Source: Myxococcales bacterium
GTDB lineage: Bacteria > Myxococcota_A > Polyangia > Polyangiales > Polyangiaceae
NCBI GenBank assembly: GCA_025359105.1
Contig: JANYHK010000041.1
Span: forward strand, 1-64,000
DNA length: 64,000 nucleotides
Direction: 5' to 3'
The notes beneath the pieces were generated by a model. The model did no database searches. It was not told where the DNA came from and worked only from the letters and a program-made list of their open reading frames with translations. Shown here piece after piece: positions 53,535-63,315 of the stretch (position 1 is its first letter; each line of letters starts with the position of its first letter). The position numbers were made by a program, and so were the translations under genes.

Positions 53535-56500
53535 ATGTTGGAACGCCTGATCGATGTTGCGGTCAGACGGCGCGTCGCCGTCCTCGTGCTTTGTCTAGGC
53601 TTCGTCGTGTTCGGCGTCTACACGCTGGGCAAGCTGAAGATCGAAGCGTTCCCCGACGTCACGAACGTGCAGGTGATGGTCATCACCCTGTACCCGGGGC
53701 AGGCCGCGGAGGAGATCGAGAAGCAGGTGACGATCCCCGTGGAGCGCGCGCTCACGGGGCTGCCGAGCGTCCTCATGCAGCGCTCGATCACCTCCTTCGG
53801 GCTGTCGCAGGTGATCGTCACGTTCGAGGACGGCGTCGACATTTATTTCGCGCGACAACAAGTCGCAGAGCGACTGCCCGATGCCGAGGTGCCGTCGGGC
53901 GTCACGCCGACGCTCGGCCCCAACGACACGCCGGTCGGGCAGGTGTTCCAGTACACGCTCGAGAGCGATCACCACTCGCCGAGCGAGCTCCGCAGCTGGC
54001 AGGACTGGGTCGTCTCGCGCCACCTGAAGCGCGTCTCCGGAGTCGCCGACGTCGTCAGCTTCGGAGGGTTCCAGAAGGAGTACCACGTCCTCGCCGACCC
54101 TCTCCGCCTCAAGTCCAACGGGCTCATGCTCAAGGACCTCATCGAGGCGGTGCAGCAGTCGAACGGCGCGACGAGCGGCGGCTACCTGCCGTTCGGCGAC
54201 AGCGAGTTCGTCGTCCGCGCCCGCGGCTACTTGAAGTCGCCGCAGGACGTCGAGAAGACGGTCATCGCGCTGCGCAACGGGACGCCCGTCCTCTTGAGCC
54301 ACGTCGCCCGCGTCGTCGAAGGGTACACGCCCCGGCGCGGAGCTGTGGCGCGCGGGGACGCCATCGACTCGGTCGAGGGGACCATCCTGCTCCGCCGCGG
54401 CGAGAACCCGAAGGACGTCTTGAACGGCGTCCACGAGGCCGTGGACCGCATCAACAAGGAGGTCCTCCCGAAGGGGATGAAGATCGTCGCCTTCTACGAC
54501 CGCACCCGGCTCGTCGACACGACGCTCACCACGGTCTCGCACAACATGCTCGAGGGGGCCGCGCTCGTCGCCCTCGTCCTGTGGCTCTTCCTCCGCGCGT
54601 TCAGCGGCTCGCTGGCGGTCGCCATCACGATGCCGCTCGCGCTGCTCACGAGCTTCGTAGGCCTCTACTACATGGGGGTCCCGGCGAACCTCCTCTCGAT
54701 GGGGGCCATCGACTTCGGCATCCTCCTCGACGGCGCCGTCATCCTCGTGGAGAACGCCTACCGGCACCTCGCCGAGGAGCAGGCCCCGCCCGAGGACGTT
54801 CCCAAGGTCGTCGCGCGCGCCGCCAAGGAAGTGCTGCGCCCCACGCTCTTCTCGATGTCGATCATCGTCGCGGCGATGATGCCGATCTTCACGCTCGAGC
54901 GCGTCGAGGGGCGCATCTTCAGGCCGGTCGCGCTCACCTACGCGTTCGCCCTGGGGGGCGCGCTCTTCTTCACGCTGACGGCGGTGCCTGCCATCACGAC
55001 GGTGCTCCTGAAGAACCGCAAGGTGAAGGAGGTGGAGCCGGAGTTCCTCGTCTGGCTGCGCGTGAAGTACCTCATGGCGCTGCGCGTCGCCCTCAAATAC
55101 CCCATCACCACCCGCCTCGCCGGCTTCGCCGTGCTCGCGTACGCCATCTACCTCATCCCCAAGCTCGGCACCGAGTTCCTCCCCGAGATGAACGAAGGGG
55201 ATATCCACATCACCGTCACGATGCCGAGCTCCATCTCGCTCGAGAAGGGCGCGCAGGTGCTCCGCGAGACGCGGAAGGTCCTGGCGACCTTCCCTGAAGT
55301 GCGGGAGGTCCTCACCGAGCAGGGGCACCCCGAAGACGGTACCGACGACGAAGCGGTGAACCAGTCCGAGACGTTCGTCATGATGAGGCCGTCCAAGGAG
55401 TGGACGACCGGGCGCTCCAAGGCCGAGATCGTCGACGCGATGCGGACCGAGCTGCAGAAGCGGCCCGGCGTTGCGTACAACTTCAGCCAGCCCATCAAGG
55501 ACCGCGTCGAGGAGTCGATCAGCGGCATCCGCGGGCAGGTCGTCGTGAAGGTCTACGGGGACGACTTGAGCCTCATGCAGGCCAGGCTCGAGGAGGTGAA
55601 GCGAATCATCCTCCAGACCCGAGGCTCCCGCGACGTCGAGATCTACCGCGCCGGGCGCGCGCAGCACGTCGTCGCCGACATCGACCGCGACGCGATCGCG
55701 CGCTACGGCCTCCAGGTCACCGACGTCGAGGACGTCGTCGAGACCGCGTACGGCGGGAAGCTCGCCACCTCGGTGTGGGAGGGAGAACGCCGTGTGGGCG
55801 TGCGCGTGAAGCTGCCGTCGCCGACCGAGGGGGACAAGGAGGGCATCGGCGCGCTCTACGTGCACGCGCAGGACGCGCGCGTGCCGCTCGCGTCGCTCGC
55901 GAACGTCCACGTCGACATGGGGCGCACGCAGATCAACCGCGAGCAAGGCGGGCGCTTCCTCGCGCTCAAGACGAACCTCGAGGGCCGCGATATGGGCTCC
56001 TTCGTCGACGAGGCGCAAGCGCGCGTGGCGCGCGAGGTGAATCTCCCCGAGGGCTACTACCTGACGTGGGGCGGCGAGTTCGAGAATCAGCGCCGCGCGA
56101 TGAAGCGCCTGATGGTCATCGTTCCCGTGTCGATCATGGTCATCTTCACGCTTCTGTTCCTGACGTTCCGCGCCGTGCTGCCGGCGGTCGTCGTCCTCCT
56201 CGACGTGCCGTTCGCGACCGTCGGTGGGGTCTTCGCCCTCTACATCACGGACACGGTGCTCAGCGTTTCGGCGGCGGTAGGGTTCATCACGCTCTTCGGT
56301 GTCGCCGTCATGGATGGCGTCCTCCTCATCACCTACGTGAGGCAGGCGCGGGAGCGCCTTGGGACCGACTCGCAGGACGCGATCCTCGACGCCGTGTCGC
56401 AGCGCCTTCGCCCGGTGCTCATGACGGCGATGCTGGCGTCGCTCGGCCTACTTCCGGCGGCGCTCTCACACGCGATCGGCTCGGACACGCAGCGCCCGTT

Positions 56501-56684
56501 CGCGATCGTCATCATCGGCGGCCTCATCTCGTCGACTTTCCTCACGATGCTCCTTCTCCCGACGCTGTACGAGCTGTTCGACCGCTGGTTTGGCCGCAAT
56601 CGCACCAAGCCTGCGAGCGAGGGGCCGGCCTCGGGCGGCGGGGGCGGCAAGGCCGCGCCGGAGGTGCACCATGCGCCGCACTGA
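53535..56684 (+). CDS. Heavy-metal RND efflux pump (CzcA/CusA family, system 2)
   Basis: A 1049-residue inner-membrane pump. N-terminus MLERLIDVAVRRRVAVLVLCLGFVVFGVYTLGKLKIEAFPDVTN. TM4 motif DFGILLD at 393-399, then GAVILVEN (Glu406), typical for Zn/Co/Cd-type CzcA. It overlaps the next TolC-family gene by 14 bases. Gene order is pump-TolC-adaptor, unlike system 1, so the two sets are not a simple duplication. Confidence 0.93.
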   Translation: MLERLIDVAVRRRVAVLVLCLGFVVFGVYTLGKLKIEAFPDVTNVQVMVITLYPGQAAEEIEKQVTIPVERALTGLPSVLMQRSITSFGLSQVIVTFEDGVDIYFARQQVAERLPDAEVPSGVTPTLGPNDTPVGQVFQYTLESDHHSPSELRSWQDWVVSRHLKRVSGVADVVSFGGFQKEYHVLADPLRLKSNGLMLKDLIEAVQQSNGATSGGYLPFGDSEFVVRARGYLKSPQDVEKTVIALRNGTPVLLSHVARVVEGYTPRRGAVARGDAIDSVEGTILLRRGENPKDVLNGVHEAVDRINKEVLPKGMKIVAFYDRTRLVDTTLTTVSHNMLEGAALVALVLWLFLRAFSGSLAVAITMPLALLTSFVGLYYMGVPANLLSMGAIDFGILLDGAVILVENAYRHLAEEQAPPEDVPKVVARAAKEVLRPTLFSMSIIVAAMMPIFTLERVEGRIFRPVALTYAFALGGALFFTLTAVPAITTVLLKNRKVKEVEPEFLVWLRVKYLMALRVALKYPITTRLAGFAVLAYAIYLIPKLGTEFLPEMNEGDIHITVTMPSSISLEKGAQVLRETRKVLATFPEVREVLTEQGHPEDGTDDEAVNQSETFVMMRPSKEWTTGRSKAEIVDAMRTELQKRPGVAYNFSQPIKDRVEESISGIRGQVVVKVYGDDLSLMQARLEEVKRIILQTRGSRDVEIYRAGRAQHVVADIDRDAIARYGLQVTDVEDVVETAYGGKLATSVWEGERRVGVRVKLPSPTEGDKEGIGALYVHAQDARVPLASLANVHVDMGRTQINREQGGRFLALKTNLEGRDMGSFVDEAQARVAREVNLPEGYYLTWGGEFENQRRAMKRLMVIVPVSIMVIFTLLFLTFRAVLPAVVVLLDVPFATVGGVFALYITDTVLSVSAAVGFITLFGVAVMDGVLLITYVRQARERLGTDSQDAILDAVSQRLRPVLMTAMLASLGLLPAALSHAIGSDTQRPFAIVIIGGLISSTFLTMLLLPTLYELFDRWFGRNRTKPASEGPASGGGGGKAAPEVHHAPH

Positions 56685-58029
56685 CACGGCCGTCGTACTG
56701 GCGCTCGTCTTCGGCGCAGCGTCGTGGCTGGCGCCGACGAACGCGGCGGCCCAGGTCCCCGCCCTGGTCCCCGCCCAGGTTCCTGCTCAGCCCGCCGGGC
56801 AGGGCGCTGCACAAGAAGCGTTCACGATGGACCGCGCGCTCGCGATCGCTATGCAGCGCAGCCGCGACGTCGTGGCCGCGAAGCTCGAGATCGAGGCCGC
56901 CGAGGTGGATCGCATCGCGGCCGGCCTCTACTGGAACCCCAACTTTTACTACAACGTGGGCAACGTCGTCGTCGGCGCCGGGAACCCGCAAGGGGACCAG
57001 CGGGTCGACCCGGGCCCGTTCTCGCAGCTCATCCAGACCGTCGGCGTGAGTGAAGTGATCGACGTGTGGGCGAAGCGGTCGGCGCGCATCAAGGCCGCCG
57101 ATCTCGGCGTCGAACAGCGGCGGCTGCGCGTCGAGGACGCGATGCGCGAGATCGCGTACGCGGTCCGGTCCGCATTCTCCGACGTCGTGCGCGAGCAGCT
57201 CGAGCTCGACCTGTCGACGACGATGAAGTCGCGGTACGACGACACCGTCAAGCTTTCGCGCGCGCGCGTCTCGGCCGGCGATTCGAGCAAGTTCGAGGGG
57301 CAGAAGATCGAGCTCGAGGGGATGAAGTACGGCAACCTCGTCATCGACGCCCAGATGCAGCTCGATCTCTCGCGCCAGGGGCTCGCGCAGCTGATGGGAC
57401 TCCCGGCCGCGAAGGATCTGCCGGGCCTCGCGGTCGCTCCGCCGGCGCCGCGCACCACGCTGGCCATCGAGCCACTCGTCGCCCGCGCTCTGCAGGAGCG
57501 CCCGGACCTGCGCGCCGCCCGCAAGGGCAAGGTGTTTGCCGACGCGATGCTCGAGGCGGCCGAGCGCGAGGCGTACCCCGACATCGCGCTCGGCGTCGCG
57601 TTCACGCACTCCGGCTTCACCGTCTCCGGAGACAACGCGAACGCGCTGGGCCTGAGCGTCGCGCTCCCGCTCCCCGTCTTCGACCGGAACCAGGCCGGCG
57701 TGGCGCGGTCGCGCCTCGAGGGAAAGCGGGTCCTGAACGACGTCGCACGACTCGAGCTCATCGTGCGGCACGACGTCACCTCCGCGGCCCGACGCGAGGA
57801 GCGCGCTCACGCGCTGCTCGACGTGTACGAGACGGGGGGCCTCCTCTCGGGCGCCGAGTGGTCGCTCGAGACGGCTGAGAAGTCCTTTCGCGCGGGGGCT
57901 GTTTCCCTCCTCGAGCTCCTGGAAGCGCAGCGCACCTACATCGAGACGCGCGGGCAGTACCTGCGCGTGCAAGACGAATACCGTAAAGCCAAGATCGACG
58001 TCGTTCACGCCGTCGGGAGGGAGCCTTGA
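56671..58029 (+). CDS. TolC-family outer membrane efflux protein (system 2)
   Basis: A 452-residue outer-membrane factor from the ATG at 56671, which has signal peptide character (TAVVLALVFGAASWLAPTNAAAQ). Repeats: FTMDRALAIAMQRSRDVVAAKLEIEAAEVDRIAAGLYWNPNFYYNVGNVV, and later SLLELLEAQRTYIETRGQYLRVQDEYRKAKIDVVHAVG. It begins inside the end of the pump gene and overlaps the adaptor start at its TTGA stop. Confidence 0.92.
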   Translation: MRRTDTAVVLALVFGAASWLAPTNAAAQVPALVPAQVPAQPAGQGAAQEAFTMDRALAIAMQRSRDVVAAKLEIEAAEVDRIAAGLYWNPNFYYNVGNVVVGAGNPQGDQRVDPGPFSQLIQTVGVSEVIDVWAKRSARIKAADLGVEQRRLRVEDAMREIAYAVRSAFSDVVREQLELDLSTTMKSRYDDTVKLSRARVSAGDSSKFEGQKIELEGMKYGNLVIDAQMQLDLSRQGLAQLMGLPAAKDLPGLAVAPPAPRTTLAIEPLVARALQERPDLRAARKGKVFADAMLEAAEREAYPDIALGVAFTHSGFTVSGDNANALGLSVALPLPVFDRNQAGVARSRLEGKRVLNDVARLELIVRHDVTSAARREERAHALLDVYETGGLLSGAEWSLETAEKSFRAGAVSLLELLEAQRTYIETRGQYLRVQDEYRKAKIDVVHAVGREP

Positions 58030-59174
58030 AGACCTCGGGTACCGCCTTCGCGTTCATCGCCGTCGCGGCCGCCGCGGCGTCTCTCTCCTTCGTTTCCGCG
58101 GGCTGCAAGCCAGGCGAGAAACACGCCGCCGCCGCCGAGGATGGCGGCACCGCCCGCGACGCCATCAAGCTTGAGCCCACCAGCCCGCGCATGCAGTTCG
58201 TCAAGGTGGAGAAGCTCGAGGAGAGCGAGGCCGCCGCGAGCGTCATCCTGACGGGGCGCGTGAGCTTCGACGAGGACCGCACCCAGCGTGTCGCGTCGCC
58301 TCTCGATGGCCGCGCCACGGGGATCCTGGTCAAACCGGGCGACAAGGTCACCGTGGGCCAGGCGCTCGTCGAGCTCTCGTCCCCTCAGGTGTCCCAGATG
58401 CAGGCGGACGCGCAGAAGGCCACGATGGACGTCACGCTCGCCCAGCGCACGGTCGAGCGGCAGCGAAAGCTCCGGGCCGAAGGCGCGGTCAGCGAGAAGG
58501 ATCTGCTCCAGGCGGAGTCGGATCTGAAGAAGCTCACGAGCGACGTCGGGCGCACGACGGCGCAGCTGCGCGCGCTGGGCGTGTCGGCCAGCGATCCAGC
58601 GGTCGGGGTCTTCCTCCGCGCGCGCGTCGCCGGCACGGTCGTCGAGCGCAACGTGCTCGTCGGGCAAGAGGTCCGCGCCGACGCGACGACGCCGCTGCTC
58701 ACGATCACCAACCTCGCGTCGGTGTGGGTCCTCGCGGACGTCTACGAGCAGGACCTGGGGCTCGTGCAAGAGGGGGCGAAGGTTCGCGTCCGCGTGCCGG
58801 CGTACCCGACCGAGGCGTTCGAGGGCGTCGTCGGTCATGTCGGCGACGTCCTCGACCCGGCCAGCCGCACGGTGAAGGCGCGCTGCGTCGTGCCGAACCC
58901 AGACACGCGCCTGAAGCCGGAGATGTTCGCCCGCGTGGAGCTGGCAGAGCTCGGCGGCAAGAAGGTCATCGTGGTCTCGTCACGCGCCATCCTCAACGAC
59001 GCCGAGCACTCCCGCGTCATCGTCGCGGGGGACGACAACGTCTACCGGCTGCGCATCGTCCAGGCCGGCCCCGAGATCGACGGCAAGGTCCGCCTCCTCG
59101 GCGGCGTCACCGCCGGCGAGCGGGTCGTCGTCGAAGGCGCGCTCTTCCTCAAGAGCGAGATCGAGAACCGCTGA
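58026..59174 (+). CDS. RND efflux periplasmic adaptor, lipoprotein (system 2)
   Basis: A 382-residue membrane fusion protein starting with TTG, which overlaps the TolC-family stop (TTGA). Signal ends SFVSAGCKPG (lipobox-like). Barrel/lipoyl parts: RVASPLDGRATGILVKPGDKVTVGQALVELSSPQVSQ, later RARVAGTVVERNVLVGQEV and SVWVLADVYEQDLGLVQEG. It completes the tripartite set with the pump and channel upstream. Its stop lies 31 bases before the biotin carboxylase start. Confidence 0.92.
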   Translation: MKTSGTAFAFIAVAAAAASLSFVSAGCKPGEKHAAAAEDGGTARDAIKLEPTSPRMQFVKVEKLEESEAAASVILTGRVSFDEDRTQRVASPLDGRATGILVKPGDKVTVGQALVELSSPQVSQMQADAQKATMDVTLAQRTVERQRKLRAEGAVSEKDLLQAESDLKKLTSDVGRTTAQLRALGVSASDPAVGVFLRARVAGTVVERNVLVGQEVRADATTPLLTITNLASVWVLADVYEQDLGLVQEGAKVRVRVPAYPTEAFEGVVGHVGDVLDPASRTVKARCVVPNPDTRLKPEMFARVELAELGGKKVIVVSSRAILNDAEHSRVIVAGDDNVYRLRIVQAGPEIDGKVRLLGGVTAGERVVVEGALFLKSEIENR

Positions 59175-59205
59175 AGGACCGGCGGCTTGTGGTAAAAATG
59201 CGGCG

Positions 59206-60597
59206 ATGTTCGACAAGGTCCTCATCGCGAACCGCGGCGAGATAGCGCGCCGCGTCATCCGTACCTGCAAGAAGCTCGGGATCAAGACTGTCGCCGTGCA
59301 CTCCGAGGCCGACCAGGAGGCGCCGCACGTCACCGACGCGGACGAAGCCGTCCTCGTGGGGCCGCCGCCGGCCAAGGACTCGTACCTGAACGAGGATGCG
59401 CTCCTGGCCGCGATCCAGAAGACCGGCGCGCGCGCCGTGCATCCGGGGTACGGATTCCTGAGCGAGAAATCGAGCTTCGCCCGCAAGGTCGCGGCGCTGG
59501 GGGTGACGTTCATCGGCCCGCCGCCCGACGTCCTCGACGCCTTCGGCGACAAGATGAAGGCGCGGCACGTCGCGCTCTCGGCGGGCACGCTGCCGGTCCC
59601 CGGCACCGACGCGCCCATCGCGATCGATACGGCGGAGGGCGTCGCCCACGCCAAGGAGGTCGCGCTCGCTGTTGGTTACCCGGTGGTCGTGAAGGCGGTC
59701 GGGGGCGGTGGCGGCATCGGGATGCAGGTGGTCGCGGCCGAAGACGGCATGGAGCGCGCGCTCCGCAGCTGCTCGGACCGCGGCAAGGCCTCGTTCGCCG
59801 ACGCGCGGGTCTACCTTGAGCGGTACGTGGCCCTGCCGCGTCACATCGAGGTTCAGGTCTTCTGCGACACGCACGGGCAGGCCTTTGCCCTCGGCGAGCG
59901 CGAGTGCAGCGTGCAGCGGCGGCACCAGAAGATCATCGAGGAGTCGCCGTCGGCCGCTCCGTTCTTCGAGGGTGAGGAGGGTAGCGCGCGTCGGCAGGCC
60001 CTCTACGACGCCGCGCTCCGGGTGGTGAAGAAGGTCGGCTATGTCGGCGCCGGCACGTGCGAGTTCATCGCCGACGCCGGGGGGAACCTTTATTTCCTCG
60101 AAGTGAACGCGCGTCTGCAGGTCGAGCATCCCGTCACCGAGATGGTGACCGGGCTCGATCTCGTCGAGCTCCAGCTCCGCGTCGCCGCGGGAGAGAAGCT
60201 CCCCGACCTGTCCAAGATCGCTCGCCGTGGCCACGCGATCGAGGCGCGCGTCTACGCCGAGGACCCTAGCAAGGGCTTCATCCCGAAGCCCGGCGACGTG
60301 ACCGAGATCGTCTGGCCGGGCGGCATCGAAACGCAGACGTCCCGACTGCGCATCGAGTCGGGCGTGCGCGCCGGCAACAAGGTGACGCCGTTCTACGATC
60401 CGATGATCGCCAAGATCGTGGCGTGGGGCGAGGATCGCACGGCCGCGATCGCGGAGCTCGATCGCGCGCTGGCCGCCACGACGATCGCTCCGTGCGTCAC
60501 GAACCTCTCGTTCTTGCGCAAGGTCCTGGCGAGCGAAGAGTTCGTCACCTCGCGCTACGACACGAAGTTCGCCGAGGTGCTCGCCAAGCGTCCGTGA
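59206..60597 (+). CDS. Biotin carboxylase (AccC-like)
   Basis: ATP-grasp enzyme that carboxylates biotin of a carrier protein, 463 residues. Biotin carboxylase N-terminus (MFDKVLIANRGEIARRVIRTCKKLGI) and VHPGYGFLSE. The Gly-rich loop KAVGGGGGIGMQVV, ECSVQRRHQKIIEE and FLEVNARLQVEHPVTEM carry the ATP and bicarbonate sites. No BCCP or carboxyltransferase gene is nearby, so it could serve acetyl-CoA or propionyl-CoA carboxylase. It converges on the M16 gene. Confidence 0.95.
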   Translation: MFDKVLIANRGEIARRVIRTCKKLGIKTVAVHSEADQEAPHVTDADEAVLVGPPPAKDSYLNEDALLAAIQKTGARAVHPGYGFLSEKSSFARKVAALGVTFIGPPPDVLDAFGDKMKARHVALSAGTLPVPGTDAPIAIDTAEGVAHAKEVALAVGYPVVVKAVGGGGGIGMQVVAAEDGMERALRSCSDRGKASFADARVYLERYVALPRHIEVQVFCDTHGQAFALGERECSVQRRHQKIIEESPSAAPFFEGEEGSARRQALYDAALRVVKKVGYVGAGTCEFIADAGGNLYFLEVNARLQVEHPVTEMVTGLDLVELQLRVAAGEKLPDLSKIARRGHAIEARVYAEDPSKGFIPKPGDVTEIVWPGGIETQTSRLRIESGVRAGNKVTPFYDPMIAKIVAWGEDRTAAIAELDRALAATTIAPCVTNLSFLRKVLASEEFVTSRYDTKFAEVLAKRP

Positions 60598-60619
60598 GCG
60601 CGAGTCTCAAAGGGCCGGG

Positions 60620-60645
60620 TTCGACGCCGGCTACTCGGCGTCGAA
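60620..60645. terminator. Perfect 10-base inverted repeat at a convergent junction
   Basis: TTCGACGCCG-GCTACT-CGGCGTCGAA is a perfect 10-base stem with a 6-base loop, spanning the last codons and stop of the minus-strand M16 gene and lying 23 bases after accC. It could act as a bidirectional terminator. No T-tract is present. Confidence 0.4.
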
Positions 60646-61941
60646 GGGGACGACGTCCACGTGCTGCAGATCGGGGATCTTCTCCCGCACCTTGTCGAGC
60701 AGCTCGGCCTGCGTCCCGACGACGACGATGCGTAGGTCTGCCGCAGAGAGGCGCGTCGGGATCGCGGCGTTCGCGAGCTCCGGCGTCACCGCGTCGACGT
60801 GCCCCACGTACCCGTCGTAGTAGTCCGCCGGCAAACCAAGGAGCTCCACGTCGAGCGCCTGGTGGAGCCGCTTGGTCGCGGTGTCGATGTCGAACGCGTG
60901 CGAGCGCGTGAGGTACTTCTTCATGAACGCCGTCTCGCGCGGCGTCACCCCCTTGGCCACGAAGTCGGCCAGCATGCCGAGCTCGAGCTCGATGCAGGCC
61001 GGGGCGTCGGTCGCGGCCGGGAACGTCCACATCGAGAACGACTGCCGGCGGCGCTCGATGGCGAGCCGCGCGGAAGCCCCGTACGACCACCCGCGCTTGC
61101 TGCGGACCTCCCGCATGAGACGCGACGTGAAGGTGCCGCCGAGCACCGCGCAGGCGACGCTGAACGGAACGTGATCGGGATCGTGAGGCCACGTCCCGAG
61201 CGAGCCGAGCAGGATCTGCGTCTGCGTGCGCTCGGGCTTGTCGACGAAGACGAGCCGGCGCCCGGTCACCCTCGCGGGCTCGGCCACGTCGTCCACGTGT
61301 GCGGCACCTTCTCGGAGCGCGCCGGTGAGCCGTTCGCCCAGGCGCGTCGCCTCCTCGGTGGTCACGTCGCCCGCGAAGCCGAGGACGAAGTTGCCTCGGG
61401 TGAAGGTGCGTTCGAACGCGGCCCGGACGTCGGCCACGGTGATGGACTCGACTGTGCGGGCCGTGCCGACAGCGCTGCGCGCGTAGGGGTGACCGACGAA
61501 CACGGCGCGGCGGAACGCGCGCTGCGCGAGGGCGCGATCGCTGTCACGCGCCTCGATGATCTCGGCGGCCGTCTCACGGCGCAGGCGAGCGAGCTCGTCT
61601 TCGGCGAACGTCGGCGAGCCGAGAAGGCGGACGAGCAGCTCGACCCACGCGGTCAGGCTGCGCTTGATGACCTGCGTGTGGAGCGTCAGGTGCGACGCCG
61701 AGACGTCGACACCCATCTCGGCGCCGAGGCGATCGATCTCCGCGTCGACCTGGTGCGACGTCAGCCCCGGGCAGCCGCGCCGGATCATGCGGGCCATGAG
61801 GCGAGTCACGCCGTCCTTGTCCGTCGGATCGCTCGTCGAGCCTATCCGGAAGGAGAGGGCGATCGAGACGAGCGGGACGGCGTGCGACGCCTCGACGAAG
61901 AGGGCCGCGCCGCCGGAGAGCTCGAGCTTCGCGGTGCTCAT
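60631..61941 (-). CDS. M16 family protein lacking the zinc motif (second pair, non-catalytic member)
   Basis: A 436-residue M16-fold protein with LVSIALSFRIGSTSDPTDKDGVTRLMARMIRRG at the position of the active site; HxxEH is absent, so it is inactive as a peptidase. SKRGWSYGASARLAIERRRQ matches the M16 C-terminal domain. There is no signal peptide. The start overlaps the catalytic partner gene by one base (TGATG). It probably forms a heterodimer with it, as in processing-peptidase-like pairs. Confidence 0.88.
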   Translation of the reverse strand: MSTAKLELSGGAALFVEASHAVPLVSIALSFRIGSTSDPTDKDGVTRLMARMIRRGCPGLTSHQVDAEIDRLGAEMGVDVSASHLTLHTQVIKRSLTAWVELLVRLLGSPTFAEDELARLRRETAAEIIEARDSDRALAQRAFRRAVFVGHPYARSAVGTARTVESITVADVRAAFERTFTRGNFVLGFAGDVTTEEATRLGERLTGALREGAAHVDDVAEPARVTGRRLVFVDKPERTQTQILLGSLGTWPHDPDHVPFSVACAVLGGTFTSRLMREVRSKRGWSYGASARLAIERRRQSFSMWTFPAATDAPACIELELGMLADFVAKGVTPRETAFMKKYLTRSHAFDIDTATKRLHQALDVELLGLPADYYDGYVGHVDAVTPELANAAIPTRLSAADLRIVVVGTQAELLDKVREKIPDLQHVDVVPFDAE

Positions 61942-63305
61942 CAGGACGCCTCCGGGTGAATGCGAACCACGGTGCGCTCGCCGTCGACGAGGTAGCGGCG
62001 CGCGACGCGTAGCAGGTCGCCAGGCCCGACGCGCCGGTAGGCATCGAGCCGACGGAACGCGGCGGCCGGATCGCCGAGGACGGTCTCGTAGAAGCCTATC
62101 TGCTCGGCCTTGCCGCTCGTCGTGTCGAGCCCCTGCAGGACACCCAGCTCGAGCCGCGCTTTGGCGCGCGCGAGCTCCTCGTCCGTCACCGGCGTCTCCT
62201 TCACGAGCGCCAGTTGCGTCGAAAGGACGCGCTCGATGTCGTCGGCGTTCTTGCCTTCGCGCGCGCTCACGTACATCTCGTAGAGGCCCGGATCGCGGAA
62301 GGTCGACACCCAGCCGCGCAAATCGCTGGCGATCTCCTCGTCGATGACGAGCGCGCGGTGCATGCGCGAGGCGCGGCCGCCGAAGAGGACCTCGTTCAGG
62401 ACGCTGAGCGTCGCGTGGTCGGCATCGCCCAGCGCGGGGCCGCGGTAGCCGAGCATGACCTTCTCGGTCGTCGTGGGCTTCACGATGCGCTCGCGCCGCT
62501 CGCCGCCCTGGGGCGGCTCGGGGTGCGTGTCCTCGACAGGGAGGGTGGACGGTGGCATCGCGCCGTACGCGGCCGCGATCTTGGCCAGGACGTCGGCTTC
62601 GCGCACGTCGCCGACGACCACGATCGTCGCGTTGTTGGGGGCGTAGAACGTCCGGTAAAAAGAAGCGCAGTCCTCGGGCGTGAAGCCCAGGATGTCGCTC
62701 ATCCAGCCGATGGTCGGCCAGTGGTACGGGTGCCGCGTGAACGCGGTCTTGTACAAGAGCTCGTTCGCCGTCCCCTCGACGTCGTCGTCGACGCGGTAGC
62801 GGCGCTCGTTGGCGACGACCTCCTTCTCGCTCGCGATCTGAGGCTCGCGCAGAACGAGGCGCGCCATGCGCTCGCTCTCGAGCTTCACGGCCAGGGCGAG
62901 GCGATCGGACGGGAGGCTCTCGTAGTAGTACGTCCAGTCGACCCAGGTGGCGGCGTTGGACTCGGCGCCGTTCTCCTCGAGCTTGCGGTCGAATTCACCG
63001 GCCTTGAGCCCCTCGGTCTCGTTGAACATGAGGTGCTCGAAGAGGTGCGCGAGCCCGGTCTTTCCGGGCTTTTCGTTCCGGGAGCCGACGTTGAACCAGG
63101 TCATGTACGAGAAGACGGGGGCGCTCTTGTCGACGAGGACGAGGAGCCTGAGCCCGTTGCCCAGACGGTAGCGCTGCACCGCGGAGTCCGCGAAAGGAAC
63201 GGCCCCTTCGTAGATCCAGAGCGTGTTCGGCTTGGCATCGCCGCCCGCCGCCAGGTTCTGCTTCTCGACTTCCTTGAGCCGCTTCACGGCGTCCCTCGTC
63301 ATCAT
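61941..63305 (-). CDS. M16 family zinc metallopeptidase (second pair, catalytic member)
   Basis: A 454-residue peptidase from the ATG at 63305, which has AGAAGGAACC upstream (good Shine-Dalgarno); a start at 63350 is possible. HLFEH zinc motif at residues 87-91 and the third ligand Glu168 in NERR. No signal peptide is visible, so it looks cytoplasmic, unlike the pair at 8-11 kb. FYRTFYAPNNATIVVVGDVREADV is the usual second-domain start. Partner gene overlaps downstream. Confidence 0.92.
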   Translation of the reverse strand: MMTRDAVKRLKEVEKQNLAAGGDAKPNTLWIYEGAVPFADSAVQRYRLGNGLRLLVLVDKSAPVFSYMTWFNVGSRNEKPGKTGLAHLFEHLMFNETEGLKAGEFDRKLEENGAESNAATWVDWTYYYESLPSDRLALAVKLESERMARLVLREPQIASEKEVVANERRYRVDDDVEGTANELLYKTAFTRHPYHWPTIGWMSDILGFTPEDCASFYRTFYAPNNATIVVVGDVREADVLAKIAAAYGAMPPSTLPVEDTHPEPPQGGERRERIVKPTTTEKVMLGYRGPALGDADHATLSVLNEVLFGGRASRMHRALVIDEEIASDLRGWVSTFRDPGLYEMYVSAREGKNADDIERVLSTQLALVKETPVTDEELARAKARLELGVLQGLDTTSGKAEQIGFYETVLGDPAAAFRRLDAYRRVGPGDLLRVARRYLVDGERTVVRIHPEAS

Positions 63306-63315
63306 GGTTCCTTCT

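Noticed and set aside
53595-56018. 807-codon frame opposite the system 2 RND pump
   Set aside because: Antisense shadow of a conserved pump gene.
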